Shown here piece by piece: positions 33,215-42,824 of a DNA stretch of 63,432 nt. The position numbers and the translations under genes are program-made. The stretch's first letter is position 1, and each line of letters begins with the position of its first letter. Origin of the DNA: an uncultured Ruminococcus sp. (lineage in GTDB: Bacteria > Bacillota > Clostridia > Oscillospirales > Ruminococcaceae). The stretch lies in the NCBI GenBank assembly GCA_947627445.1, contig CANQWA010000013.1, forward strand, positions 1-63,432. The letters are read 5' to 3'. The notes under the pieces were generated by a model. The model made no database searches, was not told the origin of the DNA, and saw only the letters and a program-made list of their open reading frames with translations.

Positions 33215-36200
33215 ATGCTGAAAAACAAACTCGGCAAAAGAACTGCCGCCTTTGCTTCTGCTGCAGTCATGGCGATTTCTGCGCTTACAACCGGAATCGG
33301 CTCTCTGACAGCATTTGCCGGCGAGGAGTTCGGCGAGGGCACTTTCGAGACTGGAAAGGGCCTGCCATGGCACATTTGCGAAAGCGCAACCGGTGTCATG
33401 AAATTCGATATCACCGATGGCGTCTATGCCATCCTGATCGAAAACCCCGGCGGTACGGGCAACGGCGGTGAGGATCGCTGGGACTGCCAGTTCCGTCACA
33501 GAAACCTGACCATTGAGGCTGGTCACACTTATCGTTTTACTTATAGTGTAAACCCATCCAACTCCGGTCGTATGTATGCAAAGCTGGGCAACATGGCAAA
33601 TGACAACCAGGAACTCTGGCACGGTAATGGTACTGTCCTGAACATGCAGTATCAGGAAGGCATCGACATGGCGACGCTGGAGGCAAACCTGAAGAGCGCA
33701 AGCCCCTCCGGTCAGACCATTGACTATGGCATGGGCTGGGATAACTGGAAGAGCGTGACCATTCCGGCAAATCAGTGGACCACCTATGCGTATGAGTTCA
33801 CGGCAGATGAGTCTGTTCAGGGTACTGGTGAAATGACCTTCCACATGGGCGGTACCGGTCAGTACACACCGCAAGAGTGCTTCCCGAAGAACACCACCAT
33901 TCTTTTCGACAACCTGGCTCTCATTGACCTGGGCGACGACAAGACAGACTATCAGGCATCAGCAGAATATGTGCCTACCGGTATTGCTGTCAATGAAGTT
34001 GGTTATTATCCCAATGCCAGAAAGCAGGCAACCCTGATCGTGGATGAGGGAGATACCACACAGTATGATTACACCATCAAGAATGCAAAGGGCGAGGCTG
34101 TTTATACCGGCAAAACAGACGGCAACGTGGTTTATGACGAAGGCGGCTGGAACTATAACCAGGTCATCGACTTTACCGACTTTACAGAAGAAGGCGTCAG
34201 CTATACACTGGAAGTAGCCGGCAAAACATCCTATGCCTTTGACATCAAGAGCGATCTGCTGAGCACCGTTGGCAATAAGAGCATGCTGACCTATGCCCTG
34301 AACTACTTCTACCAGAACCGTTCTGGTATTGAAACAAAGGATGAATACATCCCGTCTCCGCAGACCGTAGAGGGCAGCGGGAAGAAGCTGGGCCGTAAGG
34401 ACTGTCATGACCCGGATACAGCTTACATCTCGGATGAGTGGGTTATGATCTACACCTCTCTGCCGTCTTATACACAGACAATCGACCTCACCGGCGGTTG
34501 GTACGACGCAGGTGACTATGGTAAATACGTGGTAAACGGCGGTATCTCTCTGTGGACACTGATGAACATGTATGAGAGATCTCTGTCCGTTGACAAGGGC
34601 GATAAGTGGGCTCCCGGCTCAGATCTGATGTCTCTGCCGTCGGATGAAACCTCAAACGACATTCCGGACATTCTGGACGAGTGCAAGGTTGAGCTGGACT
34701 TCTTCCTGAAGATGCAGAGAAGCGATGGCATGGTTTACCACAAGATGCACGACTACAAGTGGACCGGTCTGGCAGTAGCTCCGTACGATGATGACGGCGA
34801 TCCTGCTGGTTCTAAGCGCCCGATGCGTATTACAAAGCCGGTTACTTATGCAGCTACGCTGAACTTTGCTGCTGCTTGTGCACAGGGTGCTCGTCTGTTC
34901 GAGGACTATGACAGCACTTATGCAGATCAACTGAAAAAAGCTGCAGTCAATGCTTTTGATGCAGCAAAGACCAATTTCAAGCCGTTTACCTCTTTCGAGA
35001 ATGACCCGGCTTATGCACCGCTGGATCAGAACAAGGGCGGCGGCCCGTACGGTGACTCTGAGGTCAGCGACGAATTCTACTGGGCTGCTTGCGAGCTGTA
35101 TATCACAACCGGCGACAGCAAATATTATGACGAACTGAAGAAATACGGCACAAACGCTTACGGCACAGATAACGGTAAGGCTTTCGAGATTTCTACCAAT
35201 CTGGTCGGCGGCGAAAACAACGGTACATGCTCTCTGTTCACATGGGGTACTCTGAATAGCGTTGGTACTATTTCTATGTATGTCAATGCGGATGAGATGC
35301 TGGAGAAGGGTCTGCTGACACAGGCTGAAGTAGACACCATGAAGGATGAGGTTATCAAGGCTGGTGACTACTTCCTGGATGTACAGTCCAAATCCGCTTA
35401 TGCAATCCCGTATCGTGGTCATGACTATGACACCACAATTTGGAAGTACTCTCTTGCCAGCAAGTCCGGTAACTCCACTTCTCTGGAACTGGAGAACGGT
35501 TATGAGTGGGGTTCTAACTCCATGGTTATCAACAACACCATGGCAATGGCTCTGGCTTATGACGCAACCGGCGAGGTCAAGTACATCGACGGTGTTACCA
35601 CTGCATTTGACTATCTGCTGGGCCGCAACCCGCTGGATCAGTCCTATGTAACTGGTTATGGTGAGCATTCTACCCAGTATCCGCACCACAGATGGTGGTC
35701 CGGTCAGCTGAATAGCGAAGACTTCCCGTATGCACCTTATGGTTGTCTGTCCGGCGGCTGTAACTCCAACATGGAAGACCCGATGGTTCAGGGTGCCGGC
35801 TACAAGGTTGGTTCTCTGGCTCCGATGAAGTGCTATCTGGATAACGTAGAAGCATGGTCTGTAAACGAAGTTACCATTAACTGGAACTCTCCGCTGTGCT
35901 GGGTTGCTTCCTTCATTGAGGACGAAGCTCCCAACATCGTTCGTGACGGTTCAAACCCGACGACTAAGCCGACAACCACTACTGGCGATAAGGACAGCAC
36001 GACAACAACTGCTTCTACTACTACCGACCCGTCTGGCAGTGACGATACTACCACAAGCGACAAGGGCGGAGATGACACATCTACCACCACAAAGGAACCT
36101 TTTACAGGTGACACTCTGCTGGGTGACGTAAACCTGGATGGTAAGATTGATCTGACCGATGCAATCCTGCTGAACAAGTTCTGCGCAGCCGCTGTTACGC

Positions 36201-36319
36201 TGAACGATCAGGCTATGCTGAATGCAGACTGCAACGGCCGTAATGGTGTAACAATGGATGACTCCATTGCTCTGCTGCGTTTCCTGGTACACCTGACAAC
36301 TTCTCTCCCGAACGACTAA
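33215..36319 (+). CDS. Dockerin-bearing GH9 cellulase with N-terminal CBM4-like and Ig-like domains
   Basis: 1,034 residues. The ATG at 33215 has AAGGAGG. A signal peptide covers ~1-33. A CBM4/9-like domain (~34-250) is followed by an Ig-like CelD_N domain (~258-345). The GH9 domain (~355-905) has the base Asp pair in GGWYDAGDYGKYV, PHHRWW, and the acid Glu in SVNEVTINWN. A Thr/Asp linker and a dockerin follow (GDVNLDGKIDLTDAILLNKF; NGVTMDDSIALLRFLVHL). This is the theme-D architecture of Clostridial and Ruminococcal cellobiohydrolase-like GH9s (CbhA/CelK type). The catalytic part has strong codon bias, suggesting high expression. The dockerin is of the same class as that of the preceding GH9. 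Confidence 0.94.
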   Translation: MLKNKLGKRTAAFASAAVMAISALTTGIGSLTAFAGEEFGEGTFETGKGLPWHICESATGVMKFDITDGVYAILIENPGGTGNGGEDRWDCQFRHRNLTIEAGHTYRFTYSVNPSNSGRMYAKLGNMANDNQELWHGNGTVLNMQYQEGIDMATLEANLKSASPSGQTIDYGMGWDNWKSVTIPANQWTTYAYEFTADESVQGTGEMTFHMGGTGQYTPQECFPKNTTILFDNLALIDLGDDKTDYQASAEYVPTGIAVNEVGYYPNARKQATLIVDEGDTTQYDYTIKNAKGEAVYTGKTDGNVVYDEGGWNYNQVIDFTDFTEEGVSYTLEVAGKTSYAFDIKSDLLSTVGNKSMLTYALNYFYQNRSGIETKDEYIPSPQTVEGSGKKLGRKDCHDPDTAYISDEWVMIYTSLPSYTQTIDLTGGWYDAGDYGKYVVNGGISLWTLMNMYERSLSVDKGDKWAPGSDLMSLPSDETSNDIPDILDECKVELDFFLKMQRSDGMVYHKMHDYKWTGLAVAPYDDDGDPAGSKRPMRITKPVTYAATLNFAAACAQGARLFEDYDSTYADQLKKAAVNAFDAAKTNFKPFTSFENDPAYAPLDQNKGGGPYGDSEVSDEFYWAACELYITTGDSKYYDELKKYGTNAYGTDNGKAFEISTNLVGGENNGTCSLFTWGTLNSVGTISMYVNADEMLEKGLLTQAEVDTMKDEVIKAGDYFLDVQSKSAYAIPYRGHDYDTTIWKYSLASKSGNSTSLELENGYEWGSNSMVINNTMAMALAYDATGEVKYIDGVTTAFDYLLGRNPLDQSYVTGYGEHSTQYPHHRWWSGQLNSEDFPYAPYGCLSGGCNSNMEDPMVQGAGYKVGSLAPMKCYLDNVEAWSVNEVTINWNSPLCWVASFIEDEAPNIVRDGSNPTTKPTTTTGDKDSTTTTASTTTDPSGSDDTTTSDKGGDDTSTTTKEPFTGDTLLGDVNLDGKIDLTDAILLNKFCAAAVTLNDQAMLNADCNGRNGVTMDDSIALLRFLVHLTTSLPND

Positions 36320-36377
36320 TTCGGATGCCGTCCCGTTGACGGATGGAATTAGATTCTCCTTTGGGAAAGTGAAAAAC

Positions 36378-36417
36378 AAGGCGCTGTGACTTCGTATGAA
36401 GCCGCAGCGCTTTTTTT
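36378..36417 (+). terminator. Terminator of second GH9 gene
   Basis: AAGGCGCTG ... CAGCGCTTTTTTT, stem plus seven T. Confidence 0.9.
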
Positions 36418-36428
36418 GTCAATGGCAC

Positions 36429-36457
36429 TTGACAAATGTTGTTCTTTGCAGTATAAT
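36429..36457 (+). promoter_or_regulatory. Promoter of metK
   Basis: TTGACA at 36429-36434, 17-bp spacer, TATAAT at 36452-36457, directly before the SAM-I riboswitch. Confidence 0.85.
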
Positions 36458-36474
36458 AAAGAATATCCAGAGAA

Positions 36475-36580
36475 CCCTTATCAAGAGCGGCGGAGGGACA
36501 GGTCCTGTGAAGCCCGGCAACGGATCGGTATGTTGCCGATAATGGTGCGAATTCCTGCGGGTTATCCGAAAGATAAGGGG
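36475..36580 (+). ncRNA. SAM-I (S-box) riboswitch
   Basis: CCTTATC/GATAAGG close the P1 helix (36476-36482 with 36572-36578). Inside are the conserved AAGAGCGGCGGAGGGA, the GTGAAGCCCGGCAAC stretch and GGTGCGAATTCCTGC. It is followed by a terminator and metK, the classic S-box target. Confidence 0.96.
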
Positions 36581-36597
36581 TTGTGCAAAGAAATCTG

Positions 36598-36629
36598 AGG
36601 CACCCCGGTATGGGTGCCTGTTTTATTTT
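36598..36629 (+). terminator. SAM-responsive terminator before metK
   Basis: AGGCACCC-CGGTAT-GGGTGCCT then GTTTTATTTT, between the S-box aptamer and the metK ribosome binding site. Confidence 0.9.
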
Positions 36630-36648
36630 GCAGAAAGGAATCAAAATT

Positions 36649-37821
36649 ATGGCAAGATCTTTATTTACTTCTGAATCTGTGACAGAGGGACATCCCGATA
36701 AGATTTGCGATCAGATCTCCGATGCGATCCTGGATGCCATTCTGGCACAGGATGCCAAGGCACGCGTAGCATGCGAAACCATGGTGGCAACGGGACTGGT
36801 GCTGTGTACCGGTGAAATTTCCACCACGGCGAAAATTGACATCCAACAGATTGCCAGAGATGTCATTGTGGACATTGGCTATGACCGGGCAAAATACGGT
36901 TTTGACGGACATACCTGTTCTGTGCTGACAGCCATGAACCGGCAGTCTCCGGACATTGCCATGGGCGTAGACGATGCATTAGAATCCAGAGGCAGCGAGA
37001 ATACCGAGGCTGGTGCAGGCGATCAGGGCATGATGTTCGGCTATGCCTGCGACGAGACGCCGGAGTTGATGCCGCTGCCGGTTTCTCTGGCACATCAGTT
37101 GGCCATGAAATTGGCTGAACTGCGGAAAGACAATACGCTGCGGTATCTCCGTCCCGATGGCAAAGCACAGGTGACGGTGGAGTATGAGGGCGACAAGCCG
37201 GTTCGCTTGGATTCCGTTGTCATCTCTACCCAGCATGCACCGGAGGTTTCGGCGGAAACCATCCGGCGGGATATGATGATGTATGTCATTGACGATGTGC
37301 TGCCCCGTGCATTACGGGACAAGAACACCAAGTATCTGATCAACCCTACCGGACGCTTTGTGGTAGGCGGACCCGCCGGAGACGCAGGTCTGACCGGGCG
37401 AAAGATTATTGTGGATACATACGGCGGCATGGCAAGACACGGCGGCGGTGCATTCAGCGGCAAAGACCCGACAAAGGTGGATCGTTCCGGTGCATATGCC
37501 GCACGGTATATTGCGAAAAATATTGTGGCAGCCGGTCTGGCAAAGCGCTGTGAAGTACAGCTGGCATATGCCATCGGTGTGGCAAATCCTCTCTCGATCC
37601 GGGTGGAAACCTTTGGTACGGGAAAGGTGTCAGAGGAAAAGCTGGCAGCGATGATTCCGGAAGTATTCCGTCTGACACCTGATGGCATCATTGAGATGCT
37701 GAATTTGAAAAAGCCTCAGTACCGCAGACTTGCGGCGTATGGTCACATGGGTCGTGAAGATCTGGGCGTGGCATGGGAACGGCGTGACAAGGTGGATGCA
37801 CTGAAACAAGCTCTCCGATAG
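36649..37821 (+). CDS. metK: S-adenosylmethionine synthetase
   Basis: 390 residues. It makes SAM from methionine and ATP. Family signatures are present: [20 protein letters not shown] near the start, [12 protein letters not shown], the P-loop-like [16 protein letters not shown] and [14 protein letters not shown]. The ATG at 36649 has AAAGGA upstream. It is regulated by the SAM-I riboswitch, so expression should fall when SAM is abundant. The gene is monocistronic with a terminator 55 bp downstream. Confidence 0.97.
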   Translation: MARSLFTSESVTEGHPDKICDQISDAILDAILAQDAKARVACETMVATGLVLCTGEISTTAKIDIQQIARDVIVDIGYDRAKYGFDGHTCSVLTAMNRQSPDIAMGVDDALESRGSENTEAGAGDQGMMFGYACDETPELMPLPVSLAHQLAMKLAELRKDNTLRYLRPDGKAQVTVEYEGDKPVRLDSVVISTQHAPEVSAETIRRDMMMYVIDDVLPRALRDKNTKYLINPTGRFVVGGPAGDAGLTGRKIIVDTYGGMARHGGGAFSGKDPTKVDRSGAYAARYIAKNIVAAGLAKRCEVQLAYAIGVANPLSIRVETFGTGKVSEEKLAAMIPEVFRLTPDGIIEMLNLKKPQYRRLAAYGHMGREDLGVAWERRDKVDALKQALR

Positions 37822-37876
37822 AATATGCCGCCGGATCGGTTGGATTGGCGATAGAGGTGCATATAGCGTCATGTGA

Positions 37877-37906
37877 CGGGAATGCTTTTTTGTGAGCATT
37901 CCCGTT
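37877..37906. terminator. Bidirectional terminator between metK and GHL10 lipoprotein gene
   Basis: ACGGGAATGCT ... AGCATTCCCGT, 11-bp stem between two convergent genes. Its own loop and flank are T-rich. Confidence 0.8.
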
Positions 37907-37911
37907 TGCAT

Positions 37912-39201
37912 TTATGGTGATTCGTGCAGCATCTCTGTGATGGCAAGAACCTGCTGTGCCATAGATTCGCTGGCGGTGTCCGGGGAAAATGTGGTGCTGT
38001 AGTCGTAGATGGCAATGCCATCCACCCGATCTAAGGATTGCAGAAACTCTACCTGACGAGAGGGAATGTCCAGATGGTTTTGCCATTCCGCACTGCCGCT
38101 GCCTGCCCAGATATCCTCTTTTCCGACTTTGTGCGTGCCGATGCCCACCACGAGAGAAACCTCTTCACGGGTGGCGATACTTGTCCAGAGAGAAACGGTA
38201 TCGGCAAAAGGTGCGGTTTCATTTTCAAATCCGAAGTAGATCTGGGGAATGAGCATATCGCAGTAGCCTGGCTGGCTTGCCCAGGTACGGACATCTGCAT
38301 ACTGGCTGTCGTAGTTCCCTCTCATGGTTCCCTGGGGACTGACGCTGAGAATGGCTTTCGGCTGGATCTGGTGTACGGTTTTGTACAACTCGTGCATCAG
38401 GGCATTGGTCTGCTCCAGGCGAAAAGCCGATAGATCGCTGCTGCCGCTCTCCTGAAATGCAGCAGCATCGAAAGACGGGTCAGTGGTAGGATAAAAATAA
38501 TCGTCCAGATGGATGCCGTCAACTGCGTAATTCCGGAGGATCTCTGCCACACCCTCCGTGATGAGCTGACGCACCTCCGGATAGGCGGGGTTCAGCCACC
38601 AGTGATCGTCTACTTTACCCAGATATGACCCGTTTTTTTCTGTATCGGCATACCAGCTTGCGACAGGATATTTCTCGTCCATCGCAGCCATGCCGGCATC
38701 GTCAGGACAGCGCAGCGGATTGATCCAGGCGTGGACGGAAAGAGAAAGTCTGTGCGCCTCTTCGATCATGATTTCCAATGGGTCAAAGTCGATGTCCTCG
38801 GCATAGCTTCCCATGGGAAACAGTGTGGATGGATAGTAAGCGTCCTGATAGGCACGGACATGGAGAAAGACCGTGTTGATCCCCATATCTGCCGCTTGAG
38901 AAAACCGACCCTGCATGGCAGAGCGAAAGCTGGCAGCATCCTTCTGGGCAAGGGTTTCGGCATAGTCCACATAGGGAAACCACATGGCATACGTCCTTTC
39001 GTCCGATGGGACGGGATCTGTCTGATCCGTGAGCGCGGTGGTTCCGGGTGTAACATGCAGTTGTTCCACGGTCTGCACCTGGTCGGCAATGTTGTCACAG
39101 AACATGGCATCCTTGGGTGTTGAACGGCTGGCTTTCTGGGTGCAGCCGCAGAAAGTGAGTATGAGAGTCGGGATGATCAAAAGTCCAGTCAGTTTATGCA
39201 C
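37912..39201 (-). CDS. Family 10-like glycosyl hydrolase lipoprotein (GHL10/DUF187)
   Basis: 429 residues. The GTG start at 39201 is chosen because GAAGGAGTG sits 8 bases upstream; an ATG at 39219 overlaps this site. An N-terminal hydrophobic stretch ends in a lipobox-like FCGC, suggesting an outer-face lipoprotein. A TIM-barrel GHL10 domain (~75-400) has AMWFPYVDYAETL, INTVFLHVRAY, VHAWINPLR, DGIHLDDYFYP and MLIPQIYFGF. These proteins are predicted to act on cell-wall or surface glycans. No partner is adjacent. It converges with metK. Confidence 0.85.
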   Translation of the reverse strand: MHKLTGLLIIPTLILTFCGCTQKASRSTPKDAMFCDNIADQVQTVEQLHVTPGTTALTDQTDPVPSDERTYAMWFPYVDYAETLAQKDAASFRSAMQGRFSQAADMGINTVFLHVRAYQDAYYPSTLFPMGSYAEDIDFDPLEIMIEEAHRLSLSVHAWINPLRCPDDAGMAAMDEKYPVASWYADTEKNGSYLGKVDDHWWLNPAYPEVRQLITEGVAEILRNYAVDGIHLDDYFYPTTDPSFDAAAFQESGSSDLSAFRLEQTNALMHELYKTVHQIQPKAILSVSPQGTMRGNYDSQYADVRTWASQPGYCDMLIPQIYFGFENETAPFADTVSLWTSIATREEVSLVVGIGTHKVGKEDIWAGSGSAEWQNHLDIPSRQVEFLQSLDRVDGIAIYDYSTTFSPDTASESMAQQVLAITEMLHESP

Positions 39202-39331
39202 GATAGACACTCCTTCCATGGATATTGTATGCAGGCAAAGGGGGATTTATGCCCGGGATTTGCCTTTCCGAGAAAAAAATGAGAAAAATGCTGTGGAAAT
39301 ACAGCGAAATTCCGAAAAGGAAAAAGCACCT

Positions 39332-39360
39332 TGCAAAAGCCAATTAAAAATGGTATAATA
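39332..39360 (+). promoter_or_regulatory. Promoter of fhs, upstream of long repeat F
   Basis: TTGCAA at 39332-39337, 17-bp spacer, TATAAT at 39355-39360. Repeat F begins 6 bp after the -10, at the predicted +1. The 5-prime leader of fhs would be ~415 nt and consist mainly of the repeat. Confidence 0.75.
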
Positions 39361-39365
39361 TGCAT

Positions 39366-39703
39366 AGGCAACCCCGCACAAAGAGCGCCTATCGGCTTTG
39401 TACGTCAACTGGTTGCATATTTTCCGTCATATTTCACCAAAATGCTCGTGAATACACTAAGTATTCACTCCGCTTTTGGTTTTAGAACTTGTTCTCATAG
39501 GATTTGTGCATGGTTTTTTGAGCAACATTTTGACGAGGGCAAGGCGAAAAAGCGAAAGCAACCTGTCGTATGGTGAGCTTTTTCAACGCAGCAATCGGCA
39601 AAATTTGCCGGAAAGACAGGTGCAATATCCTGTGAGAACAAGTTCTGATTGGACGAAAAATCTGACGGCGCATCTGACGCACAATCTTTGTGTGGGTTTG
39701 CCT
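39366..39703 (+). mobile_element. Long MITE-like repeat F, split by a second element
   Basis: The ends and both flanking halves match long copy D (26646-26819) with few changes. The match breaks after GCTTTTGGTTT and resumes at GACGAAAAATCTGACGG. The 163 bp between have their own inverted ends. It sits between the fhs promoter and fhs. Confidence 0.8.
39484..39646. mobile_element. Nested 163-bp inverted-repeat element inside repeat F
   Basis: The left end AGAACTTGTTCTCATAGGAT and the complement of the right end AGAACTTGTTCTCACAGGAT match at 19 of 20 positions. It is absent from the same place in copy D, which acts as the empty site. No reading frame is supported inside. A clear target duplication is not visible. 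Confidence 0.7.
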
Positions 39704-39780
39704 TTATGATGATTGCGGAAATTCCGGAGCAGTCAGACCTGGACAAAAGCTGAAAACTTCACGTCACAAAGGAGAGAAAT

Positions 39781-41451
39781 ATGTTATCGGATATTGAAAT
39801 TGCACAGAAAGCACAGATGAAACCCATTGGCAGTATTGCAAAATCGGTGTCCATTGCAGAGGAAGACATTGAGTATTACGGTCAATATAAAGCAAAGCTG
39901 TCGGAATCCTTATTCCGCAAGCTGGAAGATCAGCCCAACGGCAAGCTGATACTGGTAACCGCCATCAATCCTACACCGGCAGGGGAGGGCAAAACCACAG
40001 TCAGCGTGGGGCTGGCAGATGCATTGCGGCAGATCGGAAAAAAGTCTGTACTGGCGCTTCGTGAGCCCTCTCTCGGACCGGTATTCGGCATGAAGGGCGG
40101 CGCAGCAGGCGGCGGCTATGCGCAGGTAGTTCCGATGGAGGATATCAATCTGCACTTTACCGGAGATATGCATGCCATTACCGCCGCCAACAATCTGCTC
40201 TGCGCCATGCTGGACAACCATATGCAGCAGGGAAACGATCTGCGCATTGACCAGCGCCGTGTCATGCTAAAGCGTGTGCTGGACATGAATGACCGGGCGC
40301 TGCGGCATATTGTCATCGGTCTGGGCGGCAAAGCGGACGGTATTCCCCGAAGTGACAGCTTTCAGATCACCGTGGCATCAGAGGTCATGGCGATTCTTTG
40401 TCTGGCGTCCGATCTGGCGGACTTGAAAACTCGCCTGGGGAACATTCTGGTGGCATACGATCTGGATGGCGAACCGGTTTTTGCCAAAGATTTGGGCGCA
40501 CAGGGGGCAATGACCGCCCTCCTGAAGGATGCCTTGAAGCCCAATCTGGTGCAGACGCTGGAGCATACGCCGGCTTTCATTCACGGTGGACCCTTTGCCA
40601 ATATTGCACACGGCTGTAACTCTCTTCGTGCCACAAAGCTGGCATTGAAGCTGGGAGATTACTGTGTGACCGAAGCGGGATTTGGCTCTGACCTGGGCGC
40701 AGAAAAATTCTTCGATATCAAGTGCCGCTACGGCGGACTGAAGCCGGATTGCGTGGTGCTGGTAGCAACCGTGCGTGCCCTGAAATACAACGGCGGCGTT
40801 TCCCGGGCAGAGCTGACGGAGGAAAATCTGGAAGCCCTTACGGCAGGCATTCTGAACTTGCAGGTGCATATCGAAAATATGAAAAAATATGGGATACCGG
40901 TGGTGGTTGCGATCAATCGCTTTCAGACGGACACCGATGCGGAACTGCGGTTTGTGAAGGAGTTTTGTCAGGGACTGGGTGCAGAAGCGGCTCTGGCAGA
41001 GGTATTTGCGAAAGGCGGCGCAGGGGGCAGAGATCTGGCGGAAAAGGTCTGTGAGACGATAGAAGAAAAGCCCTCGGATTTCCACGTGCTGTATGAGAAT
41101 GATCTGTCCATCGAGGAAAAGATCGAAACCATCGCCAGGGAGATCTATCGGGCAGACGGTGTAACCTTTACGGCACAGGCGCAAAAAGCATTGGCACAGA
41201 TCAAAGCCATTGGCTGCGGCGATCTGCCGGTTTGTGTGGCAAAGACGCAGTATTCTCTGTCCGATGATCCGGCAAAGCTGGGCAGACCGAAGAATTTTAC
41301 GGTAACGGTACGGGATGTTTCTCTGTCCAACGGTGCAGGTTTTATCGTGGTGTATACCGGCAGTATTATGACCATGCCGGGACTGCCCAAAGAACCGGCA
41401 GCACTGCGGATCGACTGCGACAATGCGGGCAATATCACGGGGCTGTTCTGA
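39781..41451 (+). CDS. fhs: Formate-tetrahydrofolate ligase
   Basis: 556 residues, full family length. It makes 10-formyl-THF from formate and ATP, feeding purine and one-carbon metabolism. Seen: the P-loop region [69 protein letters not shown] and [12 protein letters not shown]. The ATG follows AAAGGAGAG. It is transcribed through the unusual long leader holding repeat F. Confidence 0.97.
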   Translation: MLSDIEIAQKAQMKPIGSIAKSVSIAEEDIEYYGQYKAKLSESLFRKLEDQPNGKLILVTAINPTPAGEGKTTVSVGLADALRQIGKKSVLALREPSLGPVFGMKGGAAGGGYAQVVPMEDINLHFTGDMHAITAANNLLCAMLDNHMQQGNDLRIDQRRVMLKRVLDMNDRALRHIVIGLGGKADGIPRSDSFQITVASEVMAILCLASDLADLKTRLGNILVAYDLDGEPVFAKDLGAQGAMTALLKDALKPNLVQTLEHTPAFIHGGPFANIAHGCNSLRATKLALKLGDYCVTEAGFGSDLGAEKFFDIKCRYGGLKPDCVVLVATVRALKYNGGVSRAELTEENLEALTAGILNLQVHIENMKKYGIPVVVAINRFQTDTDAELRFVKEFCQGLGAEAALAEVFAKGGAGGRDLAEKVCETIEEKPSDFHVLYENDLSIEEKIETIAREIYRADGVTFTAQAQKALAQIKAIGCGDLPVCVAKTQYSLSDDPAKLGRPKNFTVTVRDVSLSNGAGFIVVYTGSIMTMPGLPKEPAALRIDCDNAGNITGLF

Positions 41452-41558
41452 CACAGCAGCAAAACTTGCTGCACCGCCCGTTTTCAGGAGAAAATTCCGG
41501 GGGGTTGCCCCATCATCCAGTCCATGTGATTCTGAAATACAGATAGGAGTGATGCACC

Positions 41559-42008
41559 ATGGGAAGAGTGACCATATATACAGCATCATCGGCACAGACC
41601 ATCCGGCTGGCAAAACAAGTGGGGGAAAGACTTTGCGCCGGAGATGTGATCGCCTATTTCGGGGGCTTGGGCGCAGGAAAAACCACCTTTACCCGAGGAC
41701 TTGCAGAAGGATTGCACTTGCCCGATGTGGTTTCTTCCCCCACGTTTAACATTGTGCAGGAATATCACGGGGACGGACTTTCTCTATATCATTTTGATAT
41801 GTACCGTATCAACAGCACATGGGATCTGGAATCCACCGGATTTTATGACTATCCCCGGGAAGAAAGCATATTTGCCATTGAATGGGCAGAAAACATTCGC
41901 ACCGAGCTGCCGGAGGATGCCATATGCATTACCATGGAGCGGCTGTCGGATGAAGAAAGAGCCATTACCATAGAGGGAGATGAACGCTTTGCGGATCTTA
42001 GGAATTGA
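41559..42008 (+). CDS. tsaE: tRNA threonylcarbamoyladenosine synthesis ATPase TsaE
   Basis: 149 residues. The P-loop GGLGAGKTTFTRGLAEGL near 33-50, SSPTFNIVQEY and IEWAENI are the family marks. With TsaB and TsaD it makes the t6A37 modification of ANN-decoding tRNAs. The start ATG follows AGGAG. tsaB overlaps its 3-prime end. tsaD is not in this window. Confidence 0.95.
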   Translation: MGRVTIYTASSAQTIRLAKQVGERLCAGDVIAYFGGLGAGKTTFTRGLAEGLHLPDVVSSPTFNIVQEYHGDGLSLYHFDMYRINSTWDLESTGFYDYPREESIFAIEWAENIRTELPEDAICITMERLSDEERAITIEGDERFADLRN

Positions 42009-42684
42009 TACTTCCGGGAAAACTGCGGCTGTGGCTTTGCTGGACAGCAATACCCAGTGTCTGTTGGGACAGCAGGTCGTGGTTACAAAGCAGACGCATT
42101 CTCAGGTCATTCTGCCGATGGCAGAGCGCTTGCGGATAGATTGTGGTCTGACCTGGCAGGAAATAGATGGTCTTGCGGCGGCTTGCGGTCCCGGCTCGTA
42201 CACGGGTCTGCGTATCGGCATTGCAGCAGTCCAGGCAATGGCGTTTGCCTTGGATATTCCTTGTGCGGGAATTTCGACTTTGGCTGGACTGGCATGGCAG
42301 AATCTGTCCTGGCAGGGTTTGATCTGCTCTGTGATGCACGCCCGTCAGACGCTTCTATATGCCGGCATTTATCGCAGTGACGGCAAGACACTGACAACGG
42401 TTCAACCGGACGGCATGCTGGAACAGGCAGCGCTGCAAGAACAACTGGAAGCCTTTGGAGTTCCCGTCCTGATCGCCGGAGACGGCACAGATGCATTGGC
42501 GGAGAAAGACTTTTCTGTACCCGCCTCCCCATCCACACGGCTGCAAAACGGCGTGGGAATCTGCCTGGGTGCTGCGGCACTGGATCAATGGCAGACCCCA
42601 GATGTGCTGATGCCGGAATATCTCCAGTTGGTAAAAGCGGAAAAAGACTTGCAGCATAAGAGGAATCAGAACTTGTTTGCATAG
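41989..42684 (+). CDS. tsaB: t6A synthesis protein TsaB
   Basis: 231 residues. The start is read as TTG at 41989 (then RILGIDTSG), since GAGGGAG lies 7-12 bases upstream. The ATG at 41980 directly abuts that ribosome binding site. Family marks are ILGIDTS, THSQVILPM, ACGPGSYTGLRIG and MHARQTLLYAGIY. It overlaps tsaE by 20 bp. The 3-prime end runs into a hairpin (AGAACTTG ... CAGGTTCT, 42668-42706). Confidence 0.93.
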   Translation: MRILGIDTSGKTAAVALLDSNTQCLLGQQVVVTKQTHSQVILPMAERLRIDCGLTWQEIDGLAAACGPGSYTGLRIGIAAVQAMAFALDIPCAGISTLAGLAWQNLSWQGLICSVMHARQTLLYAGIYRSDGKTLTTVQPDGMLEQAALQEQLEAFGVPVLIAGDGTDALAEKDFSVPASPSTRLQNGVGICLGAAALDQWQTPDVLMPEYLQLVKAEKDLQHKRNQNLFA

Positions 42685-42706
42685 AGGATGCGAAGCAGGT
42701 TCTCAG
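42668..42706 (+). terminator. Hairpin at the end of tsaB
   Basis: AGAACTTGTTTGCAT pairs with ATGCGAAGCAGGTTCT with G-U pairs and one bulge. It spans the tsaB stop codon. There is no T tract, so it may be a processing or stability element; its arm resembles the AGAACTTGTTCT palindrome family. Confidence 0.4.
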
Positions 42707-42772
42707 AGGGTGCTGCAAGACGGGCGTTGAGCGGCAGTGTCCATACGCCCTGGAAAAAATGCACAAAAACCC

Positions 42773-42801
42773 TTGCAATGTGGAATGATATATGTTATAA
42801 T
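42773..42801 (+). promoter_or_regulatory. Promoter of rpiB-upp
   Basis: TTGCAA at 42773-42778, 17-bp spacer, TATAAT at 42796-42801; ~24 bp before the start codon. Confidence 0.75.
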
Positions 42802-42824
42802 ATAGGAAAGGGAGTCAGAAGAAG

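Noticed and set aside
39366-39780. THF riboswitch upstream of fhs
   Set aside because: The conserved THF aptamer strings are absent; the leader is filled by repeat F and its insert.
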